Shown here one piece after another: positions 13,559-24,580 of a stretch of 64,000 nt of DNA. The stretch spans positions 4,975 through 68,974 of the forward strand of contig NW_025935099.1 of NCBI RefSeq assembly GCF_000764305.2, written 5' to 3'. The notes under the pieces were generated by a model that was given only the letters and a program-made list of their open reading frames with translations, made no database searches and was not told the origin of the DNA. The translations under genes were made by a program, and so were the position numbers. The DNA comes from Hyalella azteca (taxonomy: Eukaryota > Arthropoda > Malacostraca > Amphipoda > Hyalellidae). How positions within the stretch are numbered: position 1 is the stretch's first letter; every line of letters starts with the position of its first letter.

Positions 13559-15081
13559 GCCGCGTTCTCACAGTGCCAGCGGGCCTAAATTTGCATAACT
13601 TACCTGGAATACCGGGAAAAAAACCGGGCCTACCCTGGTTTTACGGCAGTTCTTACTGCTCGAACGGCTCTACCTGCTGTTTTACCGGCTTTTTTCCGGG
13701 AATTCCGGCGATCTACCTGGAAATCCGGGAGGCATACGGGACTTCCGGCAGGCTTCCGGGAGTACCGGGAATACGTTGACAGCCGGTATTGCAGGATCTC
13801 CCGGCTGCTGAAGCCGAATCTCCCGGATATCCGGCTCTTCCGGGAAACCTTCCGGCCCCTACGGGACAGCTACCTGGAGGGCATTAGCATATTAAGGGGA
13901 TTTATCACCCTCCGTAAAAACTTCTACAGTTATTATCCGATCATCGTGAAACTTCACATACACACGTAAAATGTTTAAAAAATAAAATTTTGCCCCTATG
14001 AATTTTTCGAAAAAAATTGATAGAAAACGTGATATTCATAGAAAACGGCAAAAACGGATACTATAGAAAATCTATCTCCTCCTACAAATATCGTTCTACA
14101 ACATCGAGACACGTATCATTCGATTCGTAAAGACAATACCTATCGACTCTGCCATCCATTTATTTCATTTTCCCCATAGTTTTTTTATGCGCGTTTTTCC
14201 CATTTTTCACACTTTTTTCCCATTTTCCCCCCTCCCCCCTTTCTCCCCCATATATAAGACATACCATACACAAATTCAAAAAAATGATCGTAAAGTCGAT
14301 AGGTATGGTCTTTACGAATCGAATGGTATATGTCTCAGTGCTGTAGCTTGAAAACTGTAGGAGGAGATAGTTTTGCCGTGAGAGTAATAGGAGGTTTTCA
14401 CCACGCCCAAAAAACTGGCGCGCGGCACGTAAAATGACGTAAAAGAGTCGTAACGTAGCCTAGATACCGTAACTAAGCCTCAAACCAAGTCAGCAAGGCA
14501 TAGAGCGACTGGCTGCATACCTCTCACCTCGCTGTCATGATGGAAACTGACTGCTTTGGCGGCAGCAGGATATATTTATAGTCCTGCTCTCCAATTACGC
14601 CCATAGGAATTAGTGAAGGCCGCCCAATACCGCCCCCCGTTCGACGGCGCGTCGTGTACGTCAAAATGCACGTAGAAAGATGGTTCTGGTACCGTTCGAC
14701 GCGTCAGAAAGTAAGCTTTAAGATGAGTATAAGCACCGGATAATGCCCTAATTGGCCGCTTTTTGTCAGACGTTCCTTTTTAGTGTGTCCAGCCTTCGAA
14801 TTAATCCCATAGACTTTACTGAAGGACCCTCAAAACCGCCCCCCTTCAGGGAGCTGTCACGAAATCATTTTTCGACGCAGAGAGATGATTCTGGTACCGT
14901 TCGATGCGTCAGAAAGTAAGCTTTAAGATGAGCACAAAAACCGGAAAACGCCAAAATTGAAAATTTAGGGGTGATGGGTCCCCTTAAGCCCTGCCCCATA
15001 TACCAGCTATAAACCTGGCATTTCAACCGGCTTGGCATTTCCGGGACTTCCGGCCTTTTAGCCGGCAGTGTGAGAACGAGG
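13559..15081. mobile_element. nested non-autonomous element with 3-bp target duplication
   Basis: It sits inside the mariner transposase and splits ...KLLM / KEWAK. Removing it and one copy of CAT restores the reading frame, so the target duplication is CAT. The ends are imperfect inverted repeats (gccgcgttctcacagtgcc at left, complement of ggcagtgtgagaacgagg at right). The interior has no transposase. It has a 75-bp palindrome (14071-14147 against 14295-14370) and a direct repeat (about 14666-14740 and 14870-14950). A 3-bp duplication fits PIF/Harbinger or CACTA relatives, but I cannot assign the superfamily. Confidence 0.8.
14071..14370. repeat. long hairpin within the nested element
   Basis: Arms of about 75 bases (14071-14147 and 14295-14370) are reverse complements with few mismatches. 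They include tctatctcctcctac against its complement and cgattcgtaaagac against gtctttacgaatcg. The loop is about 150 bases. Confidence 0.8.
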
Positions 15082-16344
15082 CATCAGCAGTTTGACCTTT
15101 AGGGCGTCCAAACTGTGATGGTGAATGGTCGAGACCTTGCTCTCATGGTATGACCAGATCCCAAAATCCAGAGGATTCAGATCCGGCGATGATGGGAGCC
15201 ATTCATCTTTGGTAATGAAGTGGGAACATTCTCGGACAGCCACTCCTGAGTCGATTTGGCCCCATTGGATGGTGCAGAGCCCTTCTGGAACGACCAGGGA
15301 CGTTTTTTGAAGTGCTTTCGTGCTCAAGGCAACAATGCACCAGCAAGGATGGCATATCGATAGTTCTTCAGATTCAATTTCACCCCTTTGTCAACAAAAA
15401 AGAGGGGACTCCTTGAGGACTCTGTTACGGCTGCCCAGACCATCACTGAGGTCGGGCATTGCTTCCTAGTCACCACACGGGATCCTTCGTCCCATTCTTC
15501 GACCAAATTCGATCGTTTTGCGAGTTGAAGTGGTGTTCAACCTTGAATCTCTTCTCATCACTGAAAACGAGGTTTGGCAGCGTGCCATCATGAATGCGGG
15601 AAAGAAGAATCTTGGATCTTTGGAGGCGTTTGTCAACAACTTGAGCAGACAGTTGGTGTTTTTTGACACCATAAAGAGGATAAATGATAAATAATGATAA
15701 AGATTAATGAGGAAGTGTAAACAAATGACAAATATCGAGGACAATTATCAACAATTGATTTTGAAAATAAATGTAACGCTAAATATTGATGACCCTGTAT
15801 ATAGGAGCAAGATAAGTGAATCTGACTTGTACGATTGCGGTACGTAAAAATTATGAACACTATTGAAACAGAATGTGTCTCTAGCACAGATCTAGGAAAT
15901 TGAGAACCGCATCCACAGTGAAAAGATGTTAATCCAACCATTAGGTATAGATGGATACGTTGCCGCCATCAATGATCTTCGTACCTTAAGGCTAATTAGT
16001 AACGAGAGTTACTGCAAGTAAAATCTTTACATTATCTCACGGAAAATATTTAGTAATATGTCTTCTCTATAGAGCAAAATAAAATATTATACCGATTTAC
16101 ATCAATGGACCTCAGTTTATGTCATTTACGCCCCTTTGTGAACAGTGATCGCGGCCAAAGAATTTAATTGGATGAAGTTATATCATCCAATGATCCTATA
16201 GTATATGATATTATATTCTCCTAAATGTAAACCTGTGTTCATTGGACAACTATCAACTATGTTAACCTGGACACCAATCATTTTGTAACATTGGGTTATG
16301 CAGTCACTTCTAGGCGCTAATGTTTAAGAATTGTGAATAATATC

Positions 16345-16570
16345 AGGTGGCTCAGTGGTTAACAGTTCAGAGTATCAGGATTGGAGCTGCGGGGTGCGGG
16401 TTCGATCCCAGTTTCTGGTCAGAATCGGTGAGGAGGTCGGGCGGTTAGTCACAGCAAAATTGGAGCAGTGCTCGAGACTGCAACAAGCTGGGAATTTTCT
16501 GTGATATTAAAAAAAATCAGGGACAAGCCTACAGCCCAATAAACGTTTAAACCACTATTATTACTATCTC
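16345..16570 (+). mobile_element. tRNA-derived SINE
   Basis: A box-A-like sequence (tggctcagtggtta) and a box-B sequence (gggttcgatccc) are spaced as in a tRNA. They are followed by an unrelated body and an ATT-rich tail (ccactattattactatc). The structure is that of an internal RNA polymerase III promoter and SINE. The part from 16427 onwards was copied by the tandem duplication that also carried the adjacent gene. Confidence 0.75.
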
Positions 16571-18108
16571 ATCATCATCTAGACAGTAAACGAAGGTGCT
16601 AAGCTTTGAATATCATTTAAATCATGAATCAGTCAACAAAATTGTTGATTTGGCATCTACTGTATTTTGTTCGGTTATCAGAAGGAATTTGAGTTGCCAA
16701 AACTCAGCAAGTGGAACACTCATTTTTTATACAAAAAGTTTGTTAGAATATATAATCGCAATCAAATCAAATAAATGAATTTAAGTGAGGTCATATCAAC
16801 TATGCAAAAAATTTACGAGGCCTCAAGGCCAAATTTAGAATAGGTTCCAGGAGAGTCGACGGGCGGGTGATTGTTCTGGTCTTTGTATTAATTAAGTAAT
16901 CGCTTCCGGCTTAGTAATGTTGCGGTGATAACGCCTGCCATGACCACGTTTCTACCTGCTTCACGCTATAATGTAATCAACTTTGTAGTTTTGAACTTTT
17001 TTTATGTCACTCGGCTGAGAAGCAACAGATGATATTTAAAATAAGTTTCAAATCGAGCAAGATTTTGTTTTTAGAGAACACAGGCCATAAAAGACTGGAA
17101 ATATGAGGCGAAACATATATGAACAACGAAATATTATGAAATAATAATATTATTAATACTACTTCTCCTATGACTATTGTCAGCACTAGAAATCTTCATT
17201 GTAGATCTCACCTTATCAGATACTGGGAGATGGGCAACACAGCTTCCTCTACCGCCCCAGCGCCCCTTACCGCCACAGCTGGCGATCTGCCAGGAGCGAC
17301 AGCATCGGTTTACCGCGTTGTTGCGTGCAACCTGTACCTGAGCCCCAAGATCATGCGTTTCGTCCTCAGCAAGGAATGCCAGGCCAAGCGAGACCATGAG
17401 ACCTACAGGCAGTACGTGGATCGCCTGAGGACAGAGGCAAATGAGTCACCAATCACGAACAATGAATGGAAAAAGGCACTAGGATCCTCATCAAAGGATG
17501 TTGACAAGTTAACTAATATCGAGGGGCAAGACGTAACAGGCATCTTCAGTCTGCTCAGCTACATGCTCACCACTGTTCACAAAAAGGACTCGCGGGATTG
17601 TGGCGGACTGCTCGAGAAGTTGAAGAGGGTCAAGAAGTTTCGAAATGAGGCCTTCCACAACTTCAATGCCGTCCACAACGAGCAAACCCTAATTAATCTT
17701 ATAGCAGCGCTGAATGATCTGATTGATGAAACCGGGAGATTCTACGCTCTTTCCCGGAAAGAGATCGATGATATTAAATACGAATTAGAGCAAGACGTAT
17801 CTACCTTGCAAGAGCTGAACCAGAAGAGCATTTACTATTGGTGTTGTAGCGTAGGCTGATGATGAACGGCAAACAGGAGGTGAAACATCTTTGGAAGGCC
17901 AGGCTATCCAGTGAGGCGCTCAGTATAGGCAATGAAATAATACACGTCAAGCGTCGAGACGTATTCCACGCATCAGAGGTAAAGAAGAGGGCAGACAGTA
18001 GTGGAGAGGGCTTTTCTTACACTGAAATTTTCAATGGACGTGAGAAGATTATCTTGGTAACGGGAGTTGCCGGAGCCGGTAAAACAACCCTCGTCAAAAA
18101 CATCGTAC
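16427..18108. repeat. tandem duplication, copy 1
   Basis: This block (SINE 3' part, upstream region, 5' part of the HEPN-NACHT gene) is repeated at 18109-19785 with an offset of 1,682 bases and only scattered substitutions. The junction at 18108/18109 joins the middle of the NACHT coding sequence to the middle of the SINE through a shared 'cgg'. After about 17848 the offset drops to 1,677 because this copy has five extra bases. Confidence 0.95.
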
Positions 18109-18113
18109 GGTGA
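17230..18113 (+). pseudogene. truncated HEPN-NACHT duplicate (copy 1)
   Basis: Near-identical to the first part of the gene starting at 18912. A five-base insertion (tgttgtagCGTAGgctgatg region, near 17848) puts a stop after YYWCCSVG. The frame then resumes from 17859 until the sequence breaks a few codons after the Walker A lysine, where it runs into SINE sequence. It would therefore make at most the N-terminal HEPN region. It could be a true recent duplication or an assembly artefact from two haplotypes. Confidence 0.85.
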
Positions 18114-19785
18114 GGAGGTCGGGCGGTTAGTCACAGCAAAATTGGAGCAGTGCTCGAGACTGCAACAAGCTGGGAATTTTCTGTGATATTAAAAAAAATC
18201 AGGGACAAGCCTACAGCCCAATAAACGTTTAAACCACTATTATTACTATCTCATCATCATCTAGACTGTAAACGAAGCTGCTAAGCTTTGAATATCATTT
18301 AAATCATGAATCAGTCAACAAAATTGTTGATTTGGCATCTACTGTATTTTGTTCGGTTATCAGAAGGAATTTGAGTTGCCAAAACTCAGCAAGTGGAACA
18401 CTCATTTTTTATACAAAAAGTTTGTTAGAATATAAAATCGCAATCAAATCAAATAAATGAATTTAAGTGAGGTCATATCAACTATACAAAAAATTTACGA
18501 GGCCTCAAGGCAAAATTTAGAATAAGTTCCAGGAGAGTCGACGGGCGGGTGATTGTTCTGGTCTTTGTATTAATTAAGTAATCGCTTCCGGCTTAGTAAT
18601 GTTGCGGTGATAACGCCTGCCATGACCACGTTTCTACCTGCTTCACGCTATAATGTAATCAACTTTGTAGTTTTGAACTTTTTTTATGTCACTCGGCTGA
18701 GAAGCAACAGATGATATTTAAAATAAGTTTCAAATCGAGCAAGATTTTGTTTTTAGAGAACACAGGCCATAAAAGACTGGAAATATGAGGCGAAACATAT
18801 ATGAACAACGAAATATTATGAAATAATAATATTATTAATACTACTTCTCCTATGACTATTGTCAGCACTAGAAATCTTCATTGTAGATCTCACCTTATCA
18901 GATACTGGGAGATGGGCAACACAGCTTCCTCTACCGCCCCAGCGCCCCTTACCGCCACAGCTGTCGATCTGCCAGGAGCGACAGCATCGGTTTACCGCGT
19001 TGTTGCGTGCAACCTGTACCTGAGCCCCAAGATCATGCGTTTCGTCCTCAGCAAGGAATGCCAGGCCAAGCGAGACCATGAGACCTACAGGCAGTACGTG
19101 GATCGCCTGAGGACAGAGGCAAATGAGTCACCAATCACGAACAATGAATGGAAAAAGGCACTAGGATCCTCATCAAAGGATGTTGACAAGTTAACTAATA
19201 TCGAGGGGCAAGACGTAACAGGCATCTTCAGTCTGCTCAGCTACATGCTCACCACTGTTCACAAAAAGGACTCGCGGGATTGTGGCGGACTGCTCGAGAA
19301 GTTGAAGAGGGTCAAGAAGTTTCGAAATGAGGCCTTCCACAACTTCAATGCCGTCCACAACGAGCAAACCCTAATTAATCTTATAGCAGCGCTGAATGAT
19401 CTGATTGATGAAACCGGGAGATTCTACGCTCTTTCCCGGAAAGAGATCGATGATATTAAACACGAATTAGAGCAAGACGTATCTACCTTGCAAGAGCTGA
19501 ACCAGAAGAGCATTTACTATTGGTGTTGTAGGCTGATGATGAACGGCAAACAGGAGGTGAAACATCTTTGGAAGGCCAGGCTATCCAGTGAGGTGCTCAG
19601 TATAGGCAATGAAATAATACACGTCAAGCGTCGAGACGTATTCCACGCATCAGAGGTAAAGAAGAGGGCAGACAGTAGTGGAGAGGGCTTTTCTTACACT
19701 GAAATTTTCAATGGACGTGAGAAGATTATCTTGGTAACGGGAGTTGCCGGAGCCGGTAAAACAACCCTCGTCAAAAACATCGTAC
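18109..19785. repeat. tandem duplication, copy 2
   Basis: Second copy of the 1.68-kb unit. It continues without interruption into the intact gene, so this is likely the ancestral arrangement at the 3' side. Confidence 0.95.
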
Positions 19786-20780
19786 TGCAATTCTTCGACC
19801 CGCAACAGGGGACTGCCGATTACTTGAGCTCCTTTAACCAACTCGTCTTCTTCGAGTGCAGAGATCGCAACACTGAAAAATTGAGCGATGTCATCGATAA
19901 ACACTACGAAGGCCTTTGTAGTGAACTAGGGAATGAAAATGTCTTCAAGGCTCTTATGCGTACCGATGTCTTATTCATCATCGATGGCTTCGATGAAGTC
20001 AACGAATTTTCCATGAAAGTCGTGACCGAGATTATTAAAACGACGTGGCGCCCTAACTGTCATGTGTTGATCACGACTCGTCCTCATGCCGTGAAGGAGA
20101 AGCTGGCACCGCTGTTGTGCCACAATGATGTCAGCTCTGCTCAGTACGAGATCCTGCCGCTCACGAAGCTTGCCGATCAACTTGAATTCCTGAGGCGGTA
20201 TGAAGAGTCTTTGAGTGATGGCACTTCGACTGAAGAGATGACGAAGAGCTTCGAGTCGCTCAGCGAAGATGTCAGAAATCAATTCACTGAACCTATTAGC
20301 TTGGTTCATTTTTGTGAGATTCATAAGCATTTCCCTGAAGCGATATCCTCGTGGCAGACGCCCGGAAACGTGGCGCCATCCATTCTTCGCTTGTATAAAA
20401 ATCGCATCCTGTCGAAATTGGCGGATTCGAGCTGCAGCGCAACTGACGTCTTGGTTGCCGACGTGTTTGATGTAATCGGTCGTGAGGCGCTGGATTTGCT
20501 GCGTGACAACAGCGTAACATTGTCAGGAGAAGAGCTCCTTGGATTGAAACAAAAGTGCCAGAAAATAATAGATGCTACTGGGAAATTCGACTCGAAAATT
20601 GTTCTTTCAGTCTTACTCAAGGAGCAAAAGCCACTAAATAAAGGAGAGTGCATGAGCTATGCCTTCCCGCACAAGACTGTGCAAGAGATCGTCGCTGCAG
20701 ACCACGTCGTGCACCGCATCCTAGCCAGCAACGACTCCCTCGACTGCATCCTGGGGGCCACGGCAGAGGAAATACCACGG
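18912..20780 (+). CDS. HEPN-NACHT NLR-like protein, first coding exon
   Basis: The open frame starts upstream at 18852, but the ATG at 18912 gives MGNTASST, a plausible N-myristoylation start, and is preferred. Numbering from 18852: residues about 50-220 resemble the DZIP3-type HEPN fold, with the R-X4-H motif RNEAFH at 158-163. A NACHT ATPase follows with Walker A GVAGAGKTT (297-305), Walker B LFIIDGFDE (374-382), a sensor-like HVLITTR (404-410) and a winged-helix FPHKTVQEIVAA (605-616). Such STAND proteins act as intracellular sensors that oligomerise on nucleotide exchange, and HEPN domains are often RNases; both roles are inferred from families. The exon ends at a donor (CCACG|GTAAGC) in phase 2 and joins 22907 in frame. 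A near-identical truncated copy lies immediately upstream. Confidence 0.88.
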
Positions 20781-22090
20781 TAAGCATCTGTCGTTTTTAT
20801 GTTGTTTTTATTGTTCAATCTAGTGCCTTTTTCTATTTATACGTTAATTTTCATTTCCTTTATTTGACTCATATAATATATCAGGTCACCAATTAAATAT
20901 TCAAGTATGGAACAAAACTGATGGAATTTTACTTCTTTCCAATAAGCGATCAAGGCACCTCGGAGGCCATGTTTCAAAAAGTCCTCGTATGTAATTGATG
21001 CAGAACTGTAATTGTTGGACACCAAAATGCGACTATAAGATGGATAGTCGCTCATTGATAACGACTCCACTTGCACCTGTAAATTTGATTGATGCACGGA
21101 AACGTTGAATAGGCAAAAATTCAACTTGAGGTATATAGCCTAGAGCTACAAGTCGTGTGAGTATGAACTCCCGACTTGATCTTTTTGCAACCTACGTTAA
21201 GAGCACTAATAAAAATAAGAAATTCTACGAATTAGCGGCATAATTGGGATTAAGGTAGGGATGGAAGTATTTTTAACAGGCGTTATCGATGTTTTACATT
21301 AGATACAAGGGTAAATAGTTAATGAGACTTGCATCGTAGCATTTTATGCGTGGTAAAACGAATAATACGACTTATATCGACACATTACATGTAAGGTATC
21401 ATGGTTAATTAAATTTAGATTGTCATGGTAGCCTAGAACATAAATACGGACTCTTACCTTCTGCTAAAGCTAAAGCTATATTTAGGGTTATAGTTAAGAG
21501 AGAAGGCCAAGCAGCAAACCAGCAATGAGGGGTCATTACATTAATGACAGGGTCATTACTCGGCCCTGCATGATGCAGGACTCACATGCTCCCAATGTAA
21601 TAAACCACTCACCCGAGAGAGGTTCACTATGTCGGCATATTCTATCATCAACATACCACATTCCACTGGGTTTTCTCATCGTCACTAATTGGTCTGTACC
21701 ATATTCAGAATTACCAGGCCCCAACTATGTACCATGCCCCTATTCTTCACTATCTAAATAAATGGTCTATGTATATATAGAAGACTAAATTTCTTATTCG
21801 TAACCGGACGATTGTATTTTCTTAGCACTTCTATATAGCTGCTTCTAACCTCATCGTTCTCCGTACTGACCACTTCACTGGCTTAGTTTTATAAATATTC
21901 TCACACGACGTAGTTGCCTTTGGCACGAGTAAGATTTTCTCTTATCTTCATAAATGAAGATCATCAGAGAACTGGACTGCATTTCATTTTCACTCCGGAT
22001 AAATTCAACAAACTCAAATCTGTTTATTAGCTTTGCCGCCCACGCCAAGCTTCTACTGTTCATAATTTTTCGGAACTGCATCAATGAAGA
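20781..22090. other. intron of the HEPN-NACHT gene
   Basis: Between the donor at 20781 and the acceptor at 22905 I see no further exon in this part. ORFs here are short and unconvincing. Confidence 0.5.
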
Positions 22091-22094
22091 ACGT

Positions 22095-22315
22095 ACCTCG
22101 TTACTTATCTCAATCCCCGTAACTCAATCCCCGTATCTCAATCACCGTCTCTCATTCCCCGTATCTCAATCCCCGTATCTCAATCCCCGGATCTCAATCC
22201 CCGTAACTAGATTCCCGTATCTCAATCCCCGTAACTCAATCCCTGAATCTCAATCTCCGTATCTCAATCCCCGTATCTCAATCCCCGTGTCTCAACCCCC
22301 GTATCTCAATCCCCC
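22095..22315 (+). repeat. 14-bp minisatellite
   Basis: About fifteen imperfect copies of ctcaatccccgtat. It lies in the presumed intron before the second HEPN-NACHT exon, and the apparent ORF is a repeat product. Confidence 0.9.
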
Positions 22316-22624
22316 GCCAAGCACCTTCGTTCAGTGGGGTCATTCATCAAACACGATATTGACCTCGGGGCCGAGTCAACGTGTGTCCAATGAGATTATT
22401 GTTGCATGTTGATGAATTTGAATGAAATGAATCAAATGAAACTGGTCAATGAATCGCAATGTGCATTAATAGTTTTTGCGTCAATTTAGGACTAACGATT
22501 ATAAACGTTTTTATTATTTCAGAATCCATTCACACATCATTCAATAATGTCATAAAAGTCATTACATTACTAATTCACTCAGCACTGTTATCCCTTCAGA
22601 GGAATCCCTTCAGAGGTTTGTGTT

Positions 22625-22725
22625 GACTGAGCACTGAGCAGACTTATATTGTGTTGACTGAGCAGACATGCATTGTGTTGACTGAGCAGACATATTTTGT
22701 ATTGACTGAGCAGACTTAAATTCCA
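22625..22725 (+). repeat. 27-bp short tandem array
   Basis: About four diverged copies of a unit containing tgtgttgactgagcagac. Confidence 0.8.
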
Positions 22726-22906
22726 GCACAACTAAGCAGGAAGCAGACACTTTTTGTCAAACAGCCACCAGGCAATGGGCATTAATTATGGTTTAACAGA
22801 AAGGAAATAACAGACAACTAAAATGACGCAATAGTTTAGTTGGAAACAGACCTAAAATGTGGCCCCATGCACCCCCAGAACCTCACCCCACACTCCCCTC
22901 CCCCAG

Positions 22907-23054
22907 GCTGCGGGAGGTGCTGCTGTACGTGGTGGCGGCGCTAAGCAAGAACAGCCCCCGCCACTTCACCCGGCGGTGGCCGCAGCTGAAGGAGGCCCTG
23001 AGGGAAGCCCACGTCACCGGCGACGATGTGAGGGACTGCGTCGCGAAGCACTAG
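22907..23054 (+). CDS. HEPN-NACHT gene, second exon (truncated by minisatellite)
   Basis: The acceptor is a pyrimidine tract ending ctcccccag. Splicing from 20780 gives ...EEIPR-LREVLLYVV in the correct phase, continuing to ...GDDVRDCVAKH and then TAG. No donor is visible at the end. The last codons run directly into the 60-bp minisatellite at 23040, so either the true exon end was overwritten or collapsed in assembly, or this is a premature end. Confidence 0.75.
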
Positions 23055-23360
23055 CTTGTGTATCAGTCATATATCATAAATTTCAGTAATGGATAGTAAC
23101 GGCCGGCAGCACTAGCTTGTGTATCAGTCATATATCATAAACTTTAGTAATGGATAATAACGGACAGCAGCACTAGCTTGTGTATCAGTCAAATATCATA
23201 AATTTCAGTAATGGATAGTAACGGCCAGCAGCACTAGCTTTGTGTATCAGTCAAATATAATAAATTTCAGTAATGGATAGTAACGGCCAGCAGCACTAGC
23301 TTTGTGTTTCAGTCAAATATCATAAATTTCAGTAATGGATAGTAACGGCTATGCAGCATA
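23040..23360 (+). repeat. 60-bp minisatellite
   Basis: Five units of about 60 bases (cactagcttgtgtatcagtc ... gtaatggatagtaacgg). The array starts within the last codons of the preceding exon. It is followed to 23582 by the same AT-rich tail found at 12040-12285. Confidence 0.95.
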
Positions 23361-23582
23361 AGGCTATTACTTGTAGGAGATACCGATGTTAAACGCTTAA
23401 TTTATTTTATGATGTATCGATTTTCTCTCCAAATATTGCATATTTTGTGATATTTTGTTGACATATTCGAATTTTCGTACCATTTTCTTCAAATGTATTC
23501 ATTTAACCATTCTAAAATTCAAAATTAATTTCTTTCATGCGTTTGGCATAAAATTTTATACAAAATATTCCATATTATGTTG

Positions 23583-23583
23583 N
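23583..23583. other. contig joint (single N)
   Basis: A lone N separates the AT-rich tail of one repeat from the next array. It is probably a scaffold joint of unknown true length. Confidence 0.7.
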
Positions 23584-23800
23584 GAACCTGTGGGTGCATG
23601 TAAGAACCTGTAGGTGCATGTAAGAACCTGCAGGTGCACGTAATAACCTGTAGGGGCATATAAGAACCTACAGGTGCATGTATGAACCTGCAGGTGCATG
23701 TAAGAACCTGCAGGTGCATGCAAGAACCTGCAAGTGCATTAAGAACCTACAGGTGAATGCAAGAACCTGTAGGTGCATGTAAGAACTTACAGGTTAATGT
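23584..23800 (+). repeat. 20-bp minisatellite
   Basis: About ten copies of gaacctgtaggtgcatgtaa with substitutions. Confidence 0.95.
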
Positions 23801-23930
23801 AAGAATATGTAAGAATATGGTAAATGTAATGTTAATGTATTAATAATAATTAATATAATAATGATAATTAATTTCATTACAAGGGATTGCTGGTCATATT
23901 CATGCCTCCCCTCACCCTCCTGTGGGACAG

Positions 23931-24073
23931 GGTGAGGCTGGTGGAGTTCAGCGGCTGCGTGGGCCCCGCTGGTGTCCCCAGCCTCGCCACCGTGGGCTGC
24001 GACGCTTGGCTCTCCATCCGCATGGCGGCGCCCCTGGACCTCAGCGCCCTCGGGAGGACATGCAAGGACCTCT
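23931..24073 (+). CDS. probable third HEPN-NACHT exon
   Basis: Bounded by an acceptor (tgtgggacag) and a strong donor (CCTCT|GTGAGT). It encodes VRLVEFSGCVG ... DAWLSIRMAAPLDLSALG and then RTCKDL, a leucine-rich pattern that could be part of an LRR-like tail. Assignment to the same gene rests on strand, GC-rich codon use and position. The joint at 23583 and the damaged end of the previous exon prevent a phase check. Confidence 0.55.
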
Positions 24074-24200
24074 GTGAGTCTTAACCAGCACGGGACCGTG
24101 GGCTGCGACGCTTGGCTCTCCATCCGCATGGCGGCGCCCCTGGACCTCAGCGCCCTCGGGAGGACATGCAAGGACCTCTGTGAGTCTTGCCCAGCACGGG
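23989..24200 (+). repeat. 106-bp tandem duplication including an exon end and donor
   Basis: The last 85 coding bases, the donor and about 20 intron bases of the preceding exon are repeated once, at 24095-24200, ending with a second intact donor at 24179/24180. The second copy leads straight into the next minisatellite. Confidence 0.9.
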
Positions 24201-24487
24201 ACCGGGGGCACCGTACTTGGGCACCGTACGTGGGCCGTACGTAGGCGACGTACGTGGGCACCGTACGTGGGCGCCGTACTTGGGCGACGTACGTGGGCAC
24301 CGTACGTGGGCCGTACGTGGGCACCGTACGTGGGCGCCGTACTTGGGTCGTACGTGGCGCCGTACTTGGGAGCCGTACGTGGGCCGTACGTGGGCACCAT
24401 ACTTGGGCGCCATACGTGGGCCGTACGTGGGCGCCGTACTTGGGCGCCGTACGTGGGCCGTACGTGGGCACCGTACTTGGGCGCCAT
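24200..24487 (+). repeat. short-period GC-rich minisatellite (cgtacgtgggc)
   Basis: Some 20 units of 11-15 bases alternating gtacgtgggc and gtacttgggc with cgcc/acc spacers. The long ORFs on both strands across it are repeat products. Confidence 0.95.
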
Positions 24488-24580
24488 AATCATACATCGT
24501 ACAGTCATACATCGCATAGTCATACATCGTATATATCGGAGAGTCATACATCGTATAGTTATATATCGGATAGTCATACA
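24488..24580 (+). repeat. catcgtatagtcata array, left part
   Basis: Imperfect 14-16 base units (gtcatacatcgtatagt). The same array resumes at 25620 on the far side of the Penelope-like element, so the element appears to have inserted into it. Confidence 0.85.

Larger units (their letters stand above)
13327..15799 (-). mobile_element. mariner-type DNA transposon relic
   Basis: Terminal inverted repeats (tacagggtcatcaatattta at the left and its complement at the right) abut TA on both sides, as expected for Tc1/mariner. The minus strand holds transposase pieces: LVFSDEKRFKVEHHF with the first catalytic Asp, SVMVWAAVTE, FVDKGVKLN, ITKDEWLPSSPDLNPLDFG with the third Asp, and the C-terminus KEWAKISQSVIRDSC ... 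DADGGHIE. The block that should carry the second Asp is degenerate, frames shift, and a 1.5-kb element interrupts the C-terminus. The copy is dead. Confidence 0.9.

Noticed and set aside
18816..19079. Minus-strand ORF across the HEPN region, present in both copies
   Set aside because: Antisense shadow of the HEPN-NACHT frame.
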